Origin: Pelagibacterium nitratireducens
GTDB taxonomy: Bacteria > Pseudomonadota > Alphaproteobacteria > Rhizobiales > Devosiaceae
Assembly: GCF_037044555.1 (NCBI RefSeq)
Contig: NZ_CP146275.1
Coordinates: 3,018,501-3,082,500, forward strand
DNA: 64,000 nucleotides
Reading direction: 5' to 3'
Below the pieces are notes generated by a model that ran no database searches, was not told the DNA's origin, and saw only the letters and a list, made by a program, of their open reading frames with translations. Positions 1-10,000 of the stretch are shown one piece after another; position 1 is the first letter of the stretch; every line of letters starts with the position of its first letter. The translations under genes were made by a program, and so were the position numbers.

Positions 1-771
1 GAGCTTTCGGGCGGAATGCAGCAGCGCGTTGGCTTGGCGCGCGGTCTTGCGAACGGCCCTGAGGTGTTGCTGATGGACGAGCCATTCGGCGCGCTCGATC
101 CGCTCATCCGCCGCGAGATGCAGGACGAACTGATCGAGCTTCAAAAGACGCTGAAGAAAACCATCGTCTTCATCACGCACGATCTGAACGAGGCTCTGCT
201 GCTTGGTGACAAGATCGCCATCATGAAAGATGGCCGGTTCGTCCAGGTCGGTACGGCGCAGGAAATCGTTTCCAATCCAGCCGACGATTATGTCGCGGCC
301 TTCGTGGCCGACATCGATCGCGGCCGCGTCTTCACCGCAGAGGACGTCTCGAACGATCCCGCGGCCATGAAGCTGGGCACCGACACGGCTGAGGACGCCA
401 TGCGCGCCATGGAGGATCTCAACCGCAACGCCCTCTACGTGGTCAACGACAAGAACATGATTGCCGGCGTGGTGACCTATCAGGATCTGGCTGCGGCGAC
501 GCTGAATCTGGAAGAACCGAATCCGGTTCTGGAAAAGGTCATGCTGACCGAATATCCCACCGTGGATGCCGATGTGCAGCTCAACGACCTGTACGGCGCG
601 GCAAGCGGTGGACTTCCGATCGCCGTGACGGATAGCAAGGACCGCCTGGTCGGTGTCGTCGAACCGGAGGCTGTGTTCGCACAACTTTCCGGCGATGATG
701 AAACCGTCCTCTCCGAGGCATCCGAAGCACCCCCGGCGCAAGATTCTGAAAAGGAGAGCGCAAATGTTTAG
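1..771 (+). CDS. proV: Glycine betaine/proline ABC transporter ATPase (5' truncated)
   Basis: ATPase of an osmoprotectant importer (ProU/OpuA type), acting on the cytoplasmic face of the inner membrane. The window starts inside the gene: the first codons already read the ABC signature ELSGGMQQR, so Walker A lies upstream. Walker B ([13 protein letters not shown]) and the switch histidine (FITHD) follow. The C-terminal half, from about residue 115 of the visible part, is a tandem CBS region (for example [20 protein letters not shown]) that in OpuA-type ATPases senses ionic strength. The stop codon overlaps the next start by 8 bases (ATGTTTAG), so the permease is translationally coupled. The substrate class is inferred from the adjoining ProX-like binding protein; glycine betaine, proline betaine or choline are all possible. 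Confidence 0.93.
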   Translation, partial: ELSGGMQQRVGLARGLANGPEVLLMDEPFGALDPLIRREMQDELIELQKTLKKTIVFITHDLNEALLLGDKIAIMKDGRFVQVGTAQEIVSNPADDYVAAFVADIDRGRVFTAEDVSNDPAAMKLGTDTAEDAMRAMEDLNRNALYVVNDKNMIAGVVTYQDLAAATLNLEEPNPVLEKVMLTEYPTVDADVQLNDLYGAASGGLPIAVTDSKDRLVGVVEPEAVFAQLSGDDETVLSEASEAPPAQDSEKESANV

Positions 772-1696
772 TCCCGGCGACCTCCTCATTATCCCTTTCG
801 ACGACTGGATCAATGATTTCGTCCGCGGCTGGCTGGTGCCGAACTTCCGGCCCTTGTTCCGCGCGGCGCAGGTTCCTATCACGCTGGTTCTCAACGCATT
901 GGACGATTTCTTCAATTTCGTCCCCATGCTTCTGACCACCGCAGTCTTCTCCCTCGCCGCCTGGAAATGGGCTGGCAAGGGCATGGCAATTTTCACGATC
1001 ATCGGCTTTTTCTTCATCGACATGATCGGTCTCTGGCCGGAAACCATGACGACGCTGGCCATGATCCTGACGTCGGTTTTCTTTTGCACGATCATAGGGG
1101 TGCCCGTCGGCATCCTGGCAGCCGGCTCGGACCTGCTATGGAAAATCGTGCGTCCGATTCTCGATATCATGCAGACGATTCCCTCCTTTGTGTACCTCGT
1201 GCCGATCGTCATGCTGTTCGGCGTCGGGATGGCGCCGGGGATCATCGCCACCATCATCTTCGCCCTGCCCCCGATCATCCGGCTGACCAATCTGGGCATT
1301 CGCAATGTACGCGGGGATCTGGTCGAGGCGGCTCATGCTTTCGGCTCCACACGATGGCAGATGCTGACTGATCTTCAGATTCCGCTGGCCTTACGCACCA
1401 TAATGGCGGGCCTGAACCAGACGCTCATGCTCGCACTCTCGATGGTCGTTATTGCCGCCCTTATCGGCGCAGGCGGTCTCGGGCTCGTGGTCAACACCGG
1501 TCTTGGCCGGCTCGATGTGGGCGGTGCCACGGCAGGCGGCGTCGGAATCGTCATCCTCGCCATCGTACTGGATCGCATTACCCAGGGCCTCGGCGAGCAG
1601 AACCAGACCAACACCGTTTCGTTGCGCCAGGTACTCTCGAACCTGCTTCGCCTTCAGGGCAGCAAGCAGGCCGAACCAACCCGCAAGGCGGCCTGA
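764..1696 (+). CDS. proW: Glycine betaine/proline ABC transporter permease
   Basis: Inner-membrane permease of the ProVWX-type osmolyte importer, 310 residues. The start at 764 is chosen because AAGGAGAG lies 7 bases upstream and the protein then begins [15 protein letters not shown]; in-frame codons further upstream fall inside proV. Several hydrophobic spans follow an N-terminal amphipathic segment. The binding-protein-dependent transport signature [12 protein letters not shown] (EAA loop that docks the ATPase) is near residue 190. It lies between the ATPase and the binding protein, the usual order of a proVWX operon. Confidence 0.94.
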   Translation: MFSPGDLLIIPFDDWINDFVRGWLVPNFRPLFRAAQVPITLVLNALDDFFNFVPMLLTTAVFSLAAWKWAGKGMAIFTIIGFFFIDMIGLWPETMTTLAMILTSVFFCTIIGVPVGILAAGSDLLWKIVRPILDIMQTIPSFVYLVPIVMLFGVGMAPGIIATIIFALPPIIRLTNLGIRNVRGDLVEAAHAFGSTRWQMLTDLQIPLALRTIMAGLNQTLMLALSMVVIAALIGAGGLGLVVNTGLGRLDVGGATAGGVGIVILAIVLDRITQGLGEQNQTNTVSLRQVLSNLLRLQGSKQAEPTRKAA

Positions 1697-1818
1697 GCTG
1701 CCGTTACCCAATGACGCGGTGGCTATGCGCCACCGCTTCTATCGTCCGGACTTTTCTGGACTTCGCAAGGCGGAATAATCCGTCGATTAAAACCAAAACC
1801 AAAGGAGACAAAAACATC

Positions 1819-2838
1819 ATGTTCAGTCTCAAGAAAACTCTCGCCGGTCTGACTGCCGTTGCCCTTATGGGCGCTGCACCGGCTGCTGTCGTCGCCCAGG
1901 ACATGCCGGGCGAAGGCGTTACGGTCAATATGGCTCAGGCGACCTGGGATACCGGTTGGTTCCACGCCGAAATCTATCGTCAGCTCATCTCCGAGCTGGG
2001 CTATGACGTGCCCCAGATCACCACGCTCGACAATCCGCCGTTCTATCAGACGGTCGCGCAGGGCGACATGGATCTGTGGGTCAATGGTTGGTTCCCGCTG
2101 CACAACACCTACGAAGACACGTTCAGCAACGGCGCTGAGCTTGTGGGTGCTGTCGCCGAAGGCGGCGCGCTAGAAGGCTATCTGGTCAACGCCTCTGCGG
2201 TTGAAGAGTTTGGTATTACCTCGCTCGAAGATTTCAAACGTGACGAAGTCAAGGAAGCCTTTGACCGCAATGGCGACGGCATGGCCGACATGGTTGCCTG
2301 TCCTCCGGGCTGGGGCTGCGAGATCAACATCGAGCACCACATGGATGCCTATGATCTGCGCGACCACATCAACCCGATCAAGGCTGGCTATGCAGCTTCG
2401 ATGGCTGACGCTGTCGCTGCCTATGACAGCGGCGAAAACATCCTGTTCTACACATGGACTCCGAACTGGACGGTCAATGAACTCGTCCCGGGCGAAGACG
2501 TGATGTGGATCGAAGTTCCTGAAGTCGACCTGCCCGATATGAGCATGGCCGATGCAGCGACCATGGATGGCGTTGAAGGTTGCGTAAACGATCCGTGCAC
2601 GCTCGGCTTCCCGGCCAACGACATCGTGCCGGTCGCCAACTCGGCGTTCCTCGAAGAGAACCCTGCCGTTCGCGCACTGCTCGAAAGCGCATCGATCCCG
2701 CTCGCGGACATCTTTGCCCAGAACGCTGCCATGAACGAGGGTGACGACGATATCGAAGCCCAGGCTGCTCAGTGGATCGAAGACAACCGCGACATGGTCG
2801 ACGGCTGGCTCGAAACTGCACGCGGCGCCGCTTCGTAA
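1819..2838 (+). CDS. proX: Glycine betaine/proline ABC transporter binding protein
   Basis: Periplasmic ligand-binding subunit of the importer, 339 residues. The start at 1819 has AAAGGAGA 9 bases upstream and gives a clean signal peptide (MFSLKKTLAGL... with likely cleavage after AVVA, before QDMPGEG). The mature protein follows E. coli ProX closely, including a DxNGDGxAD-x-PGWGCE block, a YTWTPNW segment and a WVNGWFPLH segment that supply aromatic residues of the betaine cage. The C-terminal part is rich in Asp and Glu, which may suit a salt-exposed periplasm. It closes the operon and is followed by a strong terminator. Confidence 0.95.
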   Translation: MFSLKKTLAGLTAVALMGAAPAAVVAQDMPGEGVTVNMAQATWDTGWFHAEIYRQLISELGYDVPQITTLDNPPFYQTVAQGDMDLWVNGWFPLHNTYEDTFSNGAELVGAVAEGGALEGYLVNASAVEEFGITSLEDFKRDEVKEAFDRNGDGMADMVACPPGWGCEINIEHHMDAYDLRDHINPIKAGYAASMADAVAAYDSGENILFYTWTPNWTVNELVPGEDVMWIEVPEVDLPDMSMADAATMDGVEGCVNDPCTLGFPANDIVPVANSAFLEENPAVRALLESASIPLADIFAQNAAMNEGDDDIEAQAAQWIEDNRDMVDGWLETARGAAS

Positions 2839-2862
2839 GCGACGCTTCAGCGTTCAATATGA

Positions 2863-2894
2863 GAAGGCCGGGGTATGCGCCCCGGCCTTCTTTT
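2863..2894 (+). terminator. Rho-independent terminator after proX
   Basis: Perfect 11-bp stem GAAGGCCGGGG / CCCCGGCCTTC (2863-2873 with 2880-2890), loop TATGCG, followed by TTTT. The stem ends three bases before the stop codon of the convergent dcd gene, so it may serve both directions. Confidence 0.9.
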
Positions 2895-2896
2895 GT

Positions 2897-4000
2897 TCAG
2901 GGATAGGGCTTGAAGTGCTTGGAAAGCTTGAGGCTCTGGGCCTGATAGTTCGAGCCGAGCGCTGAGCCGTAGAGCGTCTTTGGCCGTTCGGCCATCTTCT
3001 CGTAAATCAGGCGCCCGATGGTCTGGCCGTGACCCAGAAGGAACGGGACTTCGCGGCTACGAACCTCGAGCACGGCACGTGAACCGGTGCCTCCGGCGGC
3101 CGAGTGGCCAAAGCCGGGATCGAAGAACCCGGCATAATGGACGCGGAATTCACCGACCAGCGGGTCGAACGGCACCATTTCGGCCGCGTAATCGGGCGGA
3201 ACATGTACGCTTTCGCGTGAAACGAGAATGTAGAATTCGTCGGGGTCCAAGATCAACTCGCCCGAGCCGCGATTGACCAGAGGTTCCCAGTAATCGAGGA
3301 CGTCCAGAGCGTTCTTTTTGTCGACATCGACAACCGCCGTATGGCGCTTTGAGCGGAAGCCAATCAGGCCCGAGCGCCCTTCGCCGATCAGATCGATCGA
3401 TAGCGAGACCCCCTCGCCCACATCCATGTTGGGATCGAAAACCAGCGTCTGTTCGGCGTGCAAGGCCTTGTGGCCAGCGGCGTCGAGACGCGCGTCTCCG
3501 ACCCGGAACCGCATCTGGGACAGGCGCGAGCCGGTGCGCACCAGCACCGGGAAGGTGCGGGGGGAAATTTCGAGATAGAGCGCCCCCTTATATCCGGCGG
3601 GCACGATATCGAAGCTGCGCGCGGCGTCGGATATGACGCGGGTAAAGATATCGAGCCGTCCGGTGGAAGATTTGGGATTGGCCGATGCGCTGACCGTTTC
3701 AGGCAGGTCGAGGCTCTCGAGGAGTGGCACGATATAGACACAACCGCGTTCGAGCACCGCGCCTTTGGTCAGGTCGATCTGGTGAAGCTTTAGCGTTTCT
3801 ATGCGCTCGGTCACCGTCTTGCCTGGTCCGGGCAGAAAGCTCGAGCGGACGCGAAAGGCGGTTTCACCAAGCCGCAGATCGAGGCTCGCGGGCTGGATCT
3901 GATCGGCGTCATAGGGCCGGCCGGCGCTGATGGCGCCCTGATCGGACAAGTTCTGGATCAGCCGGGTGGAAAATACCCCGGTCGGCCAAGTGTTGTTCAT
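2897..4000 (-). CDS. dcd: 2'-deoxycytidine 5'-triphosphate deaminase (long alphaproteobacterial form)
   Basis: Converts dCTP to dUTP in pyrimidine nucleotide synthesis. The 367-residue protein is about twice the length of enteric Dcd and resembles the long alphaproteobacterial dCTP deaminases, which contain two dUTPase-like halves. The first half carries QPASLDLRLG and the conserved SxNPKSSTGR block; a second half begins near residue 185. An in-frame TTG at 4021 with AAAGGG nearby would add seven residues; I prefer the ATG at 4000 because MNNTWPTGVFS is a natural N-terminus, but the ribosome site there is weak (GGGG). It is divergent from metZ and convergent with proX. Confidence 0.87.
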   Translation of the reverse strand: MNNTWPTGVFSTRLIQNLSDQGAISAGRPYDADQIQPASLDLRLGETAFRVRSSFLPGPGKTVTERIETLKLHQIDLTKGAVLERGCVYIVPLLESLDLPETVSASANPKSSTGRLDIFTRVISDAARSFDIVPAGYKGALYLEISPRTFPVLVRTGSRLSQMRFRVGDARLDAAGHKALHAEQTLVFDPNMDVGEGVSLSIDLIGEGRSGLIGFRSKRHTAVVDVDKKNALDVLDYWEPLVNRGSGELILDPDEFYILVSRESVHVPPDYAAEMVPFDPLVGEFRVHYAGFFDPGFGHSAAGGTGSRAVLEVRSREVPFLLGHGQTIGRLIYEKMAERPKTLYGSALGSNYQAQSLKLSKHFKPYP

Positions 4001-4052
4001 ATCCCCATGCGCCTCATGCAAACCCTTTGGACTGGCTTAGCAATTGAGGCGA

Positions 4053-4082
4053 TTGACGCCAAGCGCCATTTGGGAGTAACTC
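4053..4082 (+). promoter_or_regulatory. Candidate sigma-70 promoter of the metZ leader
   Basis: TTGACG at 4053 and TAACTC at 4077 with an 18-base spacer. It is placed just ahead of the riboswitch, so transcription would begin near 4089 and include the whole aptamer. This is an eyeball prediction only. Confidence 0.4.
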
Positions 4083-4105
4083 AGTGCTGACTGCGTTTCC
4101 AGCGC

Positions 4106-4254
4106 GGTTGGTGGTGATTTGGCCGGTCCGATTGCAGGCCACCAAGGGCGTTGCTGTGCAATGCCTTCGTTTTTTCTGGTCGGGTTGCCGAACCACAAAA
4201 GTGCGTCTCACTTTTGCTGGCAATCCTCCGGGAAACATCTCTGCTAAAGTGACC
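4106..4254 (+). promoter_or_regulatory. SAM-II (SAM-alpha) riboswitch, with expanded loop
   Basis: The P1 stem TTGGTGG (4108-4114) pairs with CCACCAA (4139-4145). It encloses the hallmark GATTTG (4116-4121) and TGCA (4133-4136). The 3' element GCTAAAG (4243-4249) is followed by GACC (4251-4254), which can pair with GGTC (4125-4128) in the P1 loop to form the SAM-II pseudoknot. All diagnostic parts are present and in order ahead of metZ, the usual location in Rhizobiales. The unusual feature is roughly 97 bases between P1 and GCTAAAG, filled mostly by a dispersed hairpin element (4183-4226). Confidence 0.85.
4183..4226 (+). repeat. Family A structured repeat (copy A1) inside the SAM-II loop
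   Basis: Outer helix GGGTTGCC / GGCAATCC (one G-U pair), then GAACCA, inner helix CAAAAGTG / CACTTTTG with loop CGTCT, then CT before the outer 3' strand. The architecture matches copies near 17.5, 20.4, 41.3, 45.5 and 52.8 kb. The whole element lies between the P1 3' strand and GCTAAAG of the riboswitch. Confidence 0.8.
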
Positions 4255-4260
4255 AGTTCG

Positions 4261-4289
4261 AACCGGCCGCATCGCGCGCCGGTTTTTTT
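4261..4289 (+). terminator. Intrinsic terminator of the SAM-II expression platform
   Basis: Stem AACCGGC / GCCGGTT (4261-4267 with 4278-4284) followed by T5, directly after the aptamer and 17 bases before the metZ start. It suggests control by premature termination, unless ligand acts on translation and this hairpin is constitutive. Confidence 0.75.
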
Positions 4290-4305
4290 GTTTTGAGGTA
4301 AACCC

Positions 4306-5514
4306 ATGTCGGACAGGACAAGCAACCCGCTCTTCGATCACAAGCACCGCAAGGCGCAGACGATGATGGTGCATGGCGGCATGGAACGCTCCCAGCATGG
4401 GGAGACCTCCGAGGCGATCTTTTTCAATTCCGGTTTTGTCTATCCCACCTCGGGCAGCGCCGAGGCGCGCTTCAAGGGCGAGGAGCCCGGACACATCTAT
4501 TCGCGCTTTTCCAACCCGACCGTTGAAATGTTCCAGCAGCGGGCCGCGCTGCTCGAAGGGGCCGAAGCGGCCCGTGCCACCGCCACCGGCATGGCTGCGG
4601 TGACAACGGCTGTAATGAGCCAGCTTCGGGCGGGCGACCACGTGGTTGCGGCGCGCGCCCTGTTCGGCGGATGTCGGTTCGTGGTCGAGAACTACATGCC
4701 GCGCTGGGGCGTTGAATCGAGCCTTGTCGATGGCCGCGACCCGGAAAATTTCGCGCGCGCCATGCGGCCCAACACCAAGGTGGTGTTTGTCGAGACCCCG
4801 ACCAACCCAACGCTCGAACTGGTGGATCTTAGGGCCGTTGCCGAGATTGCCCATGCCCACAATGCCGTGCTGATCGTCGACAATGTCTTTGCGACGCCGG
4901 TCTGGCAGAAGCCGCTGGAGCTGGGCGCCGATCTGGTCACCTATTCGGCCACCAAGCATATCGATGGGCAGGGCCGGGCGATGGGTGGGCTCATCCTGGG
5001 CAGCAAGGAGCTGATCGAAGCCGATGTGCATACAATCATCCGCCAGACCGGCCCTTCGATCTCTCCCTTCAACGCCTGGGTGCTGCTCAAGGGGCTCGAA
5101 ACCCTGTCGCTGCGCGTCAAAGCAATGACCGAGAGTGCGGAGAAAATCGCCAATTTCCTGGCCAATCACCCCAAGATCGAGTCCATCTCCTATCCCTTTC
5201 ATCCTTCGCATCCGCAATATGAACTGGCCAAACGGCAGATGGGCGCCGGCTCGACGCTGGTGGCGCTGACGCCAAAGGGTGGCAAGCAGGCAGCATTTGC
5301 CCTGGCCGATGCGCTGGCGATCATTGCGATTTCCAACAATCTGGGCGATGCCAAATCGATCATTTCCCACCCGGCAACGACCACGCATCAGCGCTTCACG
5401 CCAGAGGAGAAAGTTGAGATGGACATCACCGACGGGCTGCTGCGGCTTTCGGTCGGGCTCGAGGATGCCGACGATCTGATCGCCGATCTTTCGTTCGGTC
5501 TCGAACAGGTCTAG
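4306..5514 (+). CDS. metZ: O-succinylhomoserine sulfhydrylase
   Basis: PLP enzyme that makes homocysteine from O-succinylhomoserine and sulfide in methionine synthesis. It has 402 residues, the usual size of the Cys/Met metabolism PLP family. The Schiff-base lysine is K217 in YSATKHIDG; IYSRFSNPT and FVETPTNPT are family landmarks. Start ATG 4306 has TTGAGG upstream. The SAM-II riboswitch ahead of it supports a methionine role: SAM abundance would lower expression. trkH follows 43 bases later on the same strand but is probably functionally unrelated. Confidence 0.95.
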   Translation: MSDRTSNPLFDHKHRKAQTMMVHGGMERSQHGETSEAIFFNSGFVYPTSGSAEARFKGEEPGHIYSRFSNPTVEMFQQRAALLEGAEAARATATGMAAVTTAVMSQLRAGDHVVAARALFGGCRFVVENYMPRWGVESSLVDGRDPENFARAMRPNTKVVFVETPTNPTLELVDLRAVAEIAHAHNAVLIVDNVFATPVWQKPLELGADLVTYSATKHIDGQGRAMGGLILGSKELIEADVHTIIRQTGPSISPFNAWVLLKGLETLSLRVKAMTESAEKIANFLANHPKIESISYPFHPSHPQYELAKRQMGAGSTLVALTPKGGKQAAFALADALAIIAISNNLGDAKSIISHPATTTHQRFTPEEKVEMDITDGLLRLSVGLEDADDLIADLSFGLEQV

Positions 5515-5557
5515 TCTTCACACTCTCTTTAGGCGGCAGGGCGCAGCACAGTCGGGC

Positions 5558-7003
5558 ATGGATTTTCGCACGATCTTTTCGGCCATCGGTGCCCTGACGG
5601 CAGCGCTCGGTCTTGCCATGCTGCTGCCTGCCTTTGCCGATCTGGTTGTGGGCAACGAAGACTGGCTGGTGTTCCTCACGGCCTCGCTGATCACCATGAT
5701 CTTCGGGGCGGGGCTGTGGGCTTCATCAACAGGGCACAAATCGGACCTCAATCTGCGTCAGGCGTTCCTGATGACAGTTTCGATCTGGGTGGTGCTCACC
5801 ATCTTCGGGGCGCTACCGCTCTACATGTCCAATCTGGACCTGAGCTTTACCGACGCGATGTTCGAGGCCATGTCGGGGATCACCACCACCGGTTCGACGG
5901 TCATCACAACGCTCGACACCACCGCGCCCGGCATCCTTTTGTGGCGAGGATTGCTGCAATGGTTCGGAGGTCTGGGAGTGGTCGTCATGGCAATTGCCGT
6001 TCTGCCCATGTTGCGGGTGGGCGGCATGCAGATGTTTCGCGCCGAAGCGTTCGAGACGCCCGACAAGATCCTTCCCGCTGCCGCTCAGATCGCCACGGCC
6101 ATGGTGATCGTCTATTGCATTTTGACCTTTGCCTGCGCCGTCGCCTATTGGCTGGCCGGCATGGGGGCGTTCGATGCCGTCGTCCATTCGCTTTCGACCG
6201 TTGCCACTGGGGGCTTTTCCACCCGTGATGCATCGCTGGGCGCTTTCGACCAGCCAGCGATCCATTATGTTTCGGTCGTCTTCATGATCCTGGGTGCTCT
6301 ACCCTTCGTGCTTTATGTCGGCATGCTGCAAGGCTCGTTCGGGCAGTTGTTTCGAGACTCCCAGGTCCGGCTGTTCCTCTACCTGATCGGCCTGGCCACA
6401 GTGATCGTGGTTTTCGTGCAGTTGACCGGCGACATTGCCCGAGGTGAGGAAGCGTTCCGTCACGGGCTGTTTTCGGTGGTCTCTATCATGACCGGCAGCG
6501 GCTTCGGGGTCGCCGATTTTTCGGCATGGGGCCCGCTGGCCGTCTCTTTGTTCTTTGTCGTCATGTTCATCGGCGGCTGCACGGGCTCGACTTCGTGCGG
6601 CATCAAGATTTTCCGCTTTCAGGTTCTGGCGCGCGATCTTTACCAACACATCCGCGAGATCGTCTTCCCCTCTCTGGTTTATGTCAAACGCTACAACGGA
6701 CGCCCCCTGCCCGATACGGTTTCGACATCGGTGCAGAGTTTTGTGTTCATTTACTTTTCGAGCTTCCTTTTGCTCGCGGTGCTGCTGTCATTGTCCGGCC
6801 TCGAGCCTCTGGACTCACTGGGCGCCGCGGCGACGGCAATTTCCAATGTCGGGCCGGCGCTCAGCCCCGAATTGGGACCGGCGGGAAGCTTTGCTGGCGT
6901 TTCCGACGTTACCAAATGGCTTTTGACCCTCGGCATGCTGGTGGGCCGGCTCGAAGTGCTTATGGTGTTGGTGCTGTTCACGCCGCGCTTCTGGCGCGCC
7001 TGA
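5558..7003 (+). CDS. trkH: Trk-type potassium uptake channel subunit TrkH
   Basis: Inner-membrane potassium uptake protein of 481 residues. It has the four pore-loop repeats of the TrkH/KtrB superfamily: ITTTGSTV near 110, STVATGGFST near 215, MTGSGFGV near 315 and ISNVGPAL near 430, each with the filter glycine. No trkA partner is adjacent, although an RCK-containing antiporter lies at 37.2-39.0 kb. The start at 5558 lacks a strong Shine-Dalgarno. Its stop is 4 bases from the stop of the convergent RND gene. Confidence 0.95.
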   Translation: MDFRTIFSAIGALTAALGLAMLLPAFADLVVGNEDWLVFLTASLITMIFGAGLWASSTGHKSDLNLRQAFLMTVSIWVVLTIFGALPLYMSNLDLSFTDAMFEAMSGITTTGSTVITTLDTTAPGILLWRGLLQWFGGLGVVVMAIAVLPMLRVGGMQMFRAEAFETPDKILPAAAQIATAMVIVYCILTFACAVAYWLAGMGAFDAVVHSLSTVATGGFSTRDASLGAFDQPAIHYVSVVFMILGALPFVLYVGMLQGSFGQLFRDSQVRLFLYLIGLATVIVVFVQLTGDIARGEEAFRHGLFSVVSIMTGSGFGVADFSAWGPLAVSLFFVVMFIGGCTGSTSCGIKIFRFQVLARDLYQHIREIVFPSLVYVKRYNGRPLPDTVSTSVQSFVFIYFSSFLLLAVLLSLSGLEPLDSLGAAATAISNVGPALSPELGPAGSFAGVSDVTKWLLTLGMLVGRLEVLMVLVLFTPRFWRA

Positions 7004-7007
7004 TCCG

Positions 7008-10000
7008 CTATTCGGCAGGATCGGGCGGTGGAGAGAGGTGCTGCCGACCGGCCAGCATTTCACGCACCGTCAGAGCGTTAGGGGTCAGGAACAGCCATTG
7101 CATCACGGCCCTGATGTCGGCACCGATACCGAGAACGGCAGGCACCAGGAACAGCACGAGCAAGGTGGCCAGCGTCAGCCCCGAAACAATGGTCAGCGCC
7201 ATCGGGACGAGCATCTGGGCAACGAGGCTGGTTTCAAACAGCAACGGCAGCAGCCCGCCAATTGTGGTGAGAGAGGTCAGCATGACGGCGCGCAAGCGAT
7301 CTCTGGATGCGCCGATCGCGGCGTCGCGCAGGCCCTCGCCCCCGGCCCGGCGCTCGTTCATCCGGGAAATCAAAACGATCGAGGAATTGACCAGAATACC
7401 GGCCAGCCCCAGCATGCCCATCATCGAGATGATCGTGAGGTTGTGCCCGAGCAGGTAATGCCCCCAGACCGCACCGGCGACGCCGAAGGGGATAATCACC
7501 ATGACTGCAAGCGGAGTGAAATAGGCGGCAAATATCCATGAGATGATGATGTACATCACGGCGAGGGCGACGATCATGCCTGTGCCCAGATCGGCGAAGG
7601 CCGCGTTTTGCTCGGCCTGCCGACCGCCAAACTCGTAGGAAATTCCGTAGCGGTTGACGATGGCGGGGAGGTAGTCGGCCTCCAACCGCGCCAGGATATC
7701 GGCATGGTCGACGCCCTCGCCGACCGGGGCGCGTACGGAGACCGCGGTGTTCCCTTCCTCGCGGGCAATGAAGGCGAAGCCCTGCTGCTCGGAAAAACTG
7801 ACAATGGACGAAAGCGGGACATAATCCCCATCCGGCGAGCGGACCCACATGTCGCGCAACGCAGATGAGCCTTGCGCATCGATGGTCCGCACGAGGCGGA
7901 CGGTAATCTCGTCGTCGTTGGACGCGATGGTCGCTACGTTCTCGCCCTGGAAGGCGCTGCGGATCTGCGATCCCAAAGAGGCAAGATCAAAGCCCAGCGC
8001 CGTGCCCCGTGCATTGAGCGCCATGACAAGTTCGGGACTGCCATAAAACAGGGTGTCAAAGGCTGTGTCGACCTCATCGAAGCCTTCGAGCACATCCTTG
8101 AGGTCTTCAGCGGCGAGTTTGAGCGTTGCGGCATCGGCCCCCACGAACCGGACATCGATAGCCGAACCCTGCGGTCCACCACGATACTCCCGCACGCCAA
8201 TGCTCTCAACACCGGCCACGGCGGGCAAATTGTCATTGATGGCCTGGGTGATATCGGACGTGCGAACCGAACGTTCTTCGGATGGAGTGAGATAAACGTC
8301 GAAATTGGCCCGCCCCTCCTCGAGATCGAGGCTGGCATAAGTGGTAACGATAAGCTGTTCGCCATCCGGCGTCAGCCCTGCCTCGACCTCGGAGACCGCA
8401 TCCTCGATGGCCTGGATGGTGGTGCCCATTTCCGACTGGGGCGTTCCGGCCTGGAACTGGGCGGAGATGTTGAAGCTTTCGCCTTCTGCCGTCGGGAAAA
8501 ATTCAAACCGCAGGGCACCCGACCCGTAAACGCCAAGCGCGCCCAGTGTGATGGTGAGGGCGATGGCCGCCGTGACATAGCGCCACGAATAGCTGAGGGC
8601 CGCCAGTCCGCCAAAAATGCGGTCGCGGAAGAAATCGAATCCCTTGTCGAACGTCCACCTGAACCGGCCGGCCTGCTTGCGCTCACGCGGCAGAGCGTGA
8701 GCGAGATGGCCCGGCAGGATGAAAAAGCACTCGATCAGTGAAGCGATCAGGACCGCCACGACCACCACAGGCAGTGGCGAGACGATCTGGCCCACCACGT
8801 CGCCCACTAGCCAGATGGGAGCGAAGGCCGCAATGGTGGTCAGAGCTGAAGCAATGACGGGCGCCGCCATGGCACTGGCTGCTCGGATCGCCGCCTCGGT
8901 TCGCGACAATCCCTGACGATAGAGCGTGGCTGTGTGTTCGCCCACGACGATGGCATCATCGACGATAATGCCCAGCACCATCATGAGCGCGAACATCGAG
9001 ATCATGTCGAGGGTAAGCCCCATAAGGTACATCGCGCCGAGCGTGCCCATGATGGCGATGGGGATGCCCATGGCCACCCAGATGGCAATGCGGCCATCGA
9101 GAAACAGGAACAGCACCACGAGGACCAGAACAAAGCCCGCTACGCCATTGGAGATCAGCAGCCCGAGCCGCTGATTGACCTGATCGGCAGCCGCATCGAA
9201 AACCACGGCCTGCAGAGATTGCGGCAGGGTGGGCTGTAATTGTTCGACATAGGCCTGAACCGCCTCGAATGTCGTGACGGTATCGGCACTGGCGGCACGC
9301 GAGACCTGCAGCTTGATGGCCGGCTCGCCGCGCATGTAGCCGAGCGGGGTATCAGGATCGAAGGTGTCGGTGATGGTCGCGACATCGCCGAAGGTGAGGC
9401 TCTGACCACTTGCCGAGGACAGGATTTCGGTCTGGGCAATTTCCTGGGCCGAGAGTTCATTGGCCGCCGCGCGAATCTGGGCATCGAAATCACCACTAAG
9501 CGAGCCGGATGGCTGATCGGCGAAATTGGGCGTGAGCGCGGCGGAGAGATCATCGAGAGTCAGCCCCAACTGGCGCAGCTTGGCATCATCGACCTCGATA
9601 ACGATCTGACGGTCGCGATAACCGGTAAATTCGACGCGGTCGACACCGGAGGCCAGAAGGCCGTCGCGGATTTCGCGGGCGTACCGCCGCAGGGCCTCCT
9701 CGGGGAACGGGCCTGAAATGGCGATGGCGGCAACCGGATCGAAAAAACGTGGCGCGGAAACGCTTGGCGTCTCTGCGCCATCGGGAAGTCCGGTGACCGA
9801 GGACACAGCAGTCTGGACCAATCTCTCGGCGGTCTGCATTTCCACTGTGCGCTCGAAGTTGAGCGTGATCGAGCCACGCCCTTCGCGGGCGTTCGAGGTC
9901 ATCGATATCACGCCTTCGACGCTCTGGACGGCCGGCTCGATGAGCAGGAGAACGTTTCGCTCGACATCTTCGGCGGTTGCCCCGGGCCAGCCAATCGAAA

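Noticed and set aside
4081..5388. 435-codon minus-strand frame over metZ and its riboswitch
   Set aside because: Antisense to metZ; no ribosome site and no family resemblance.
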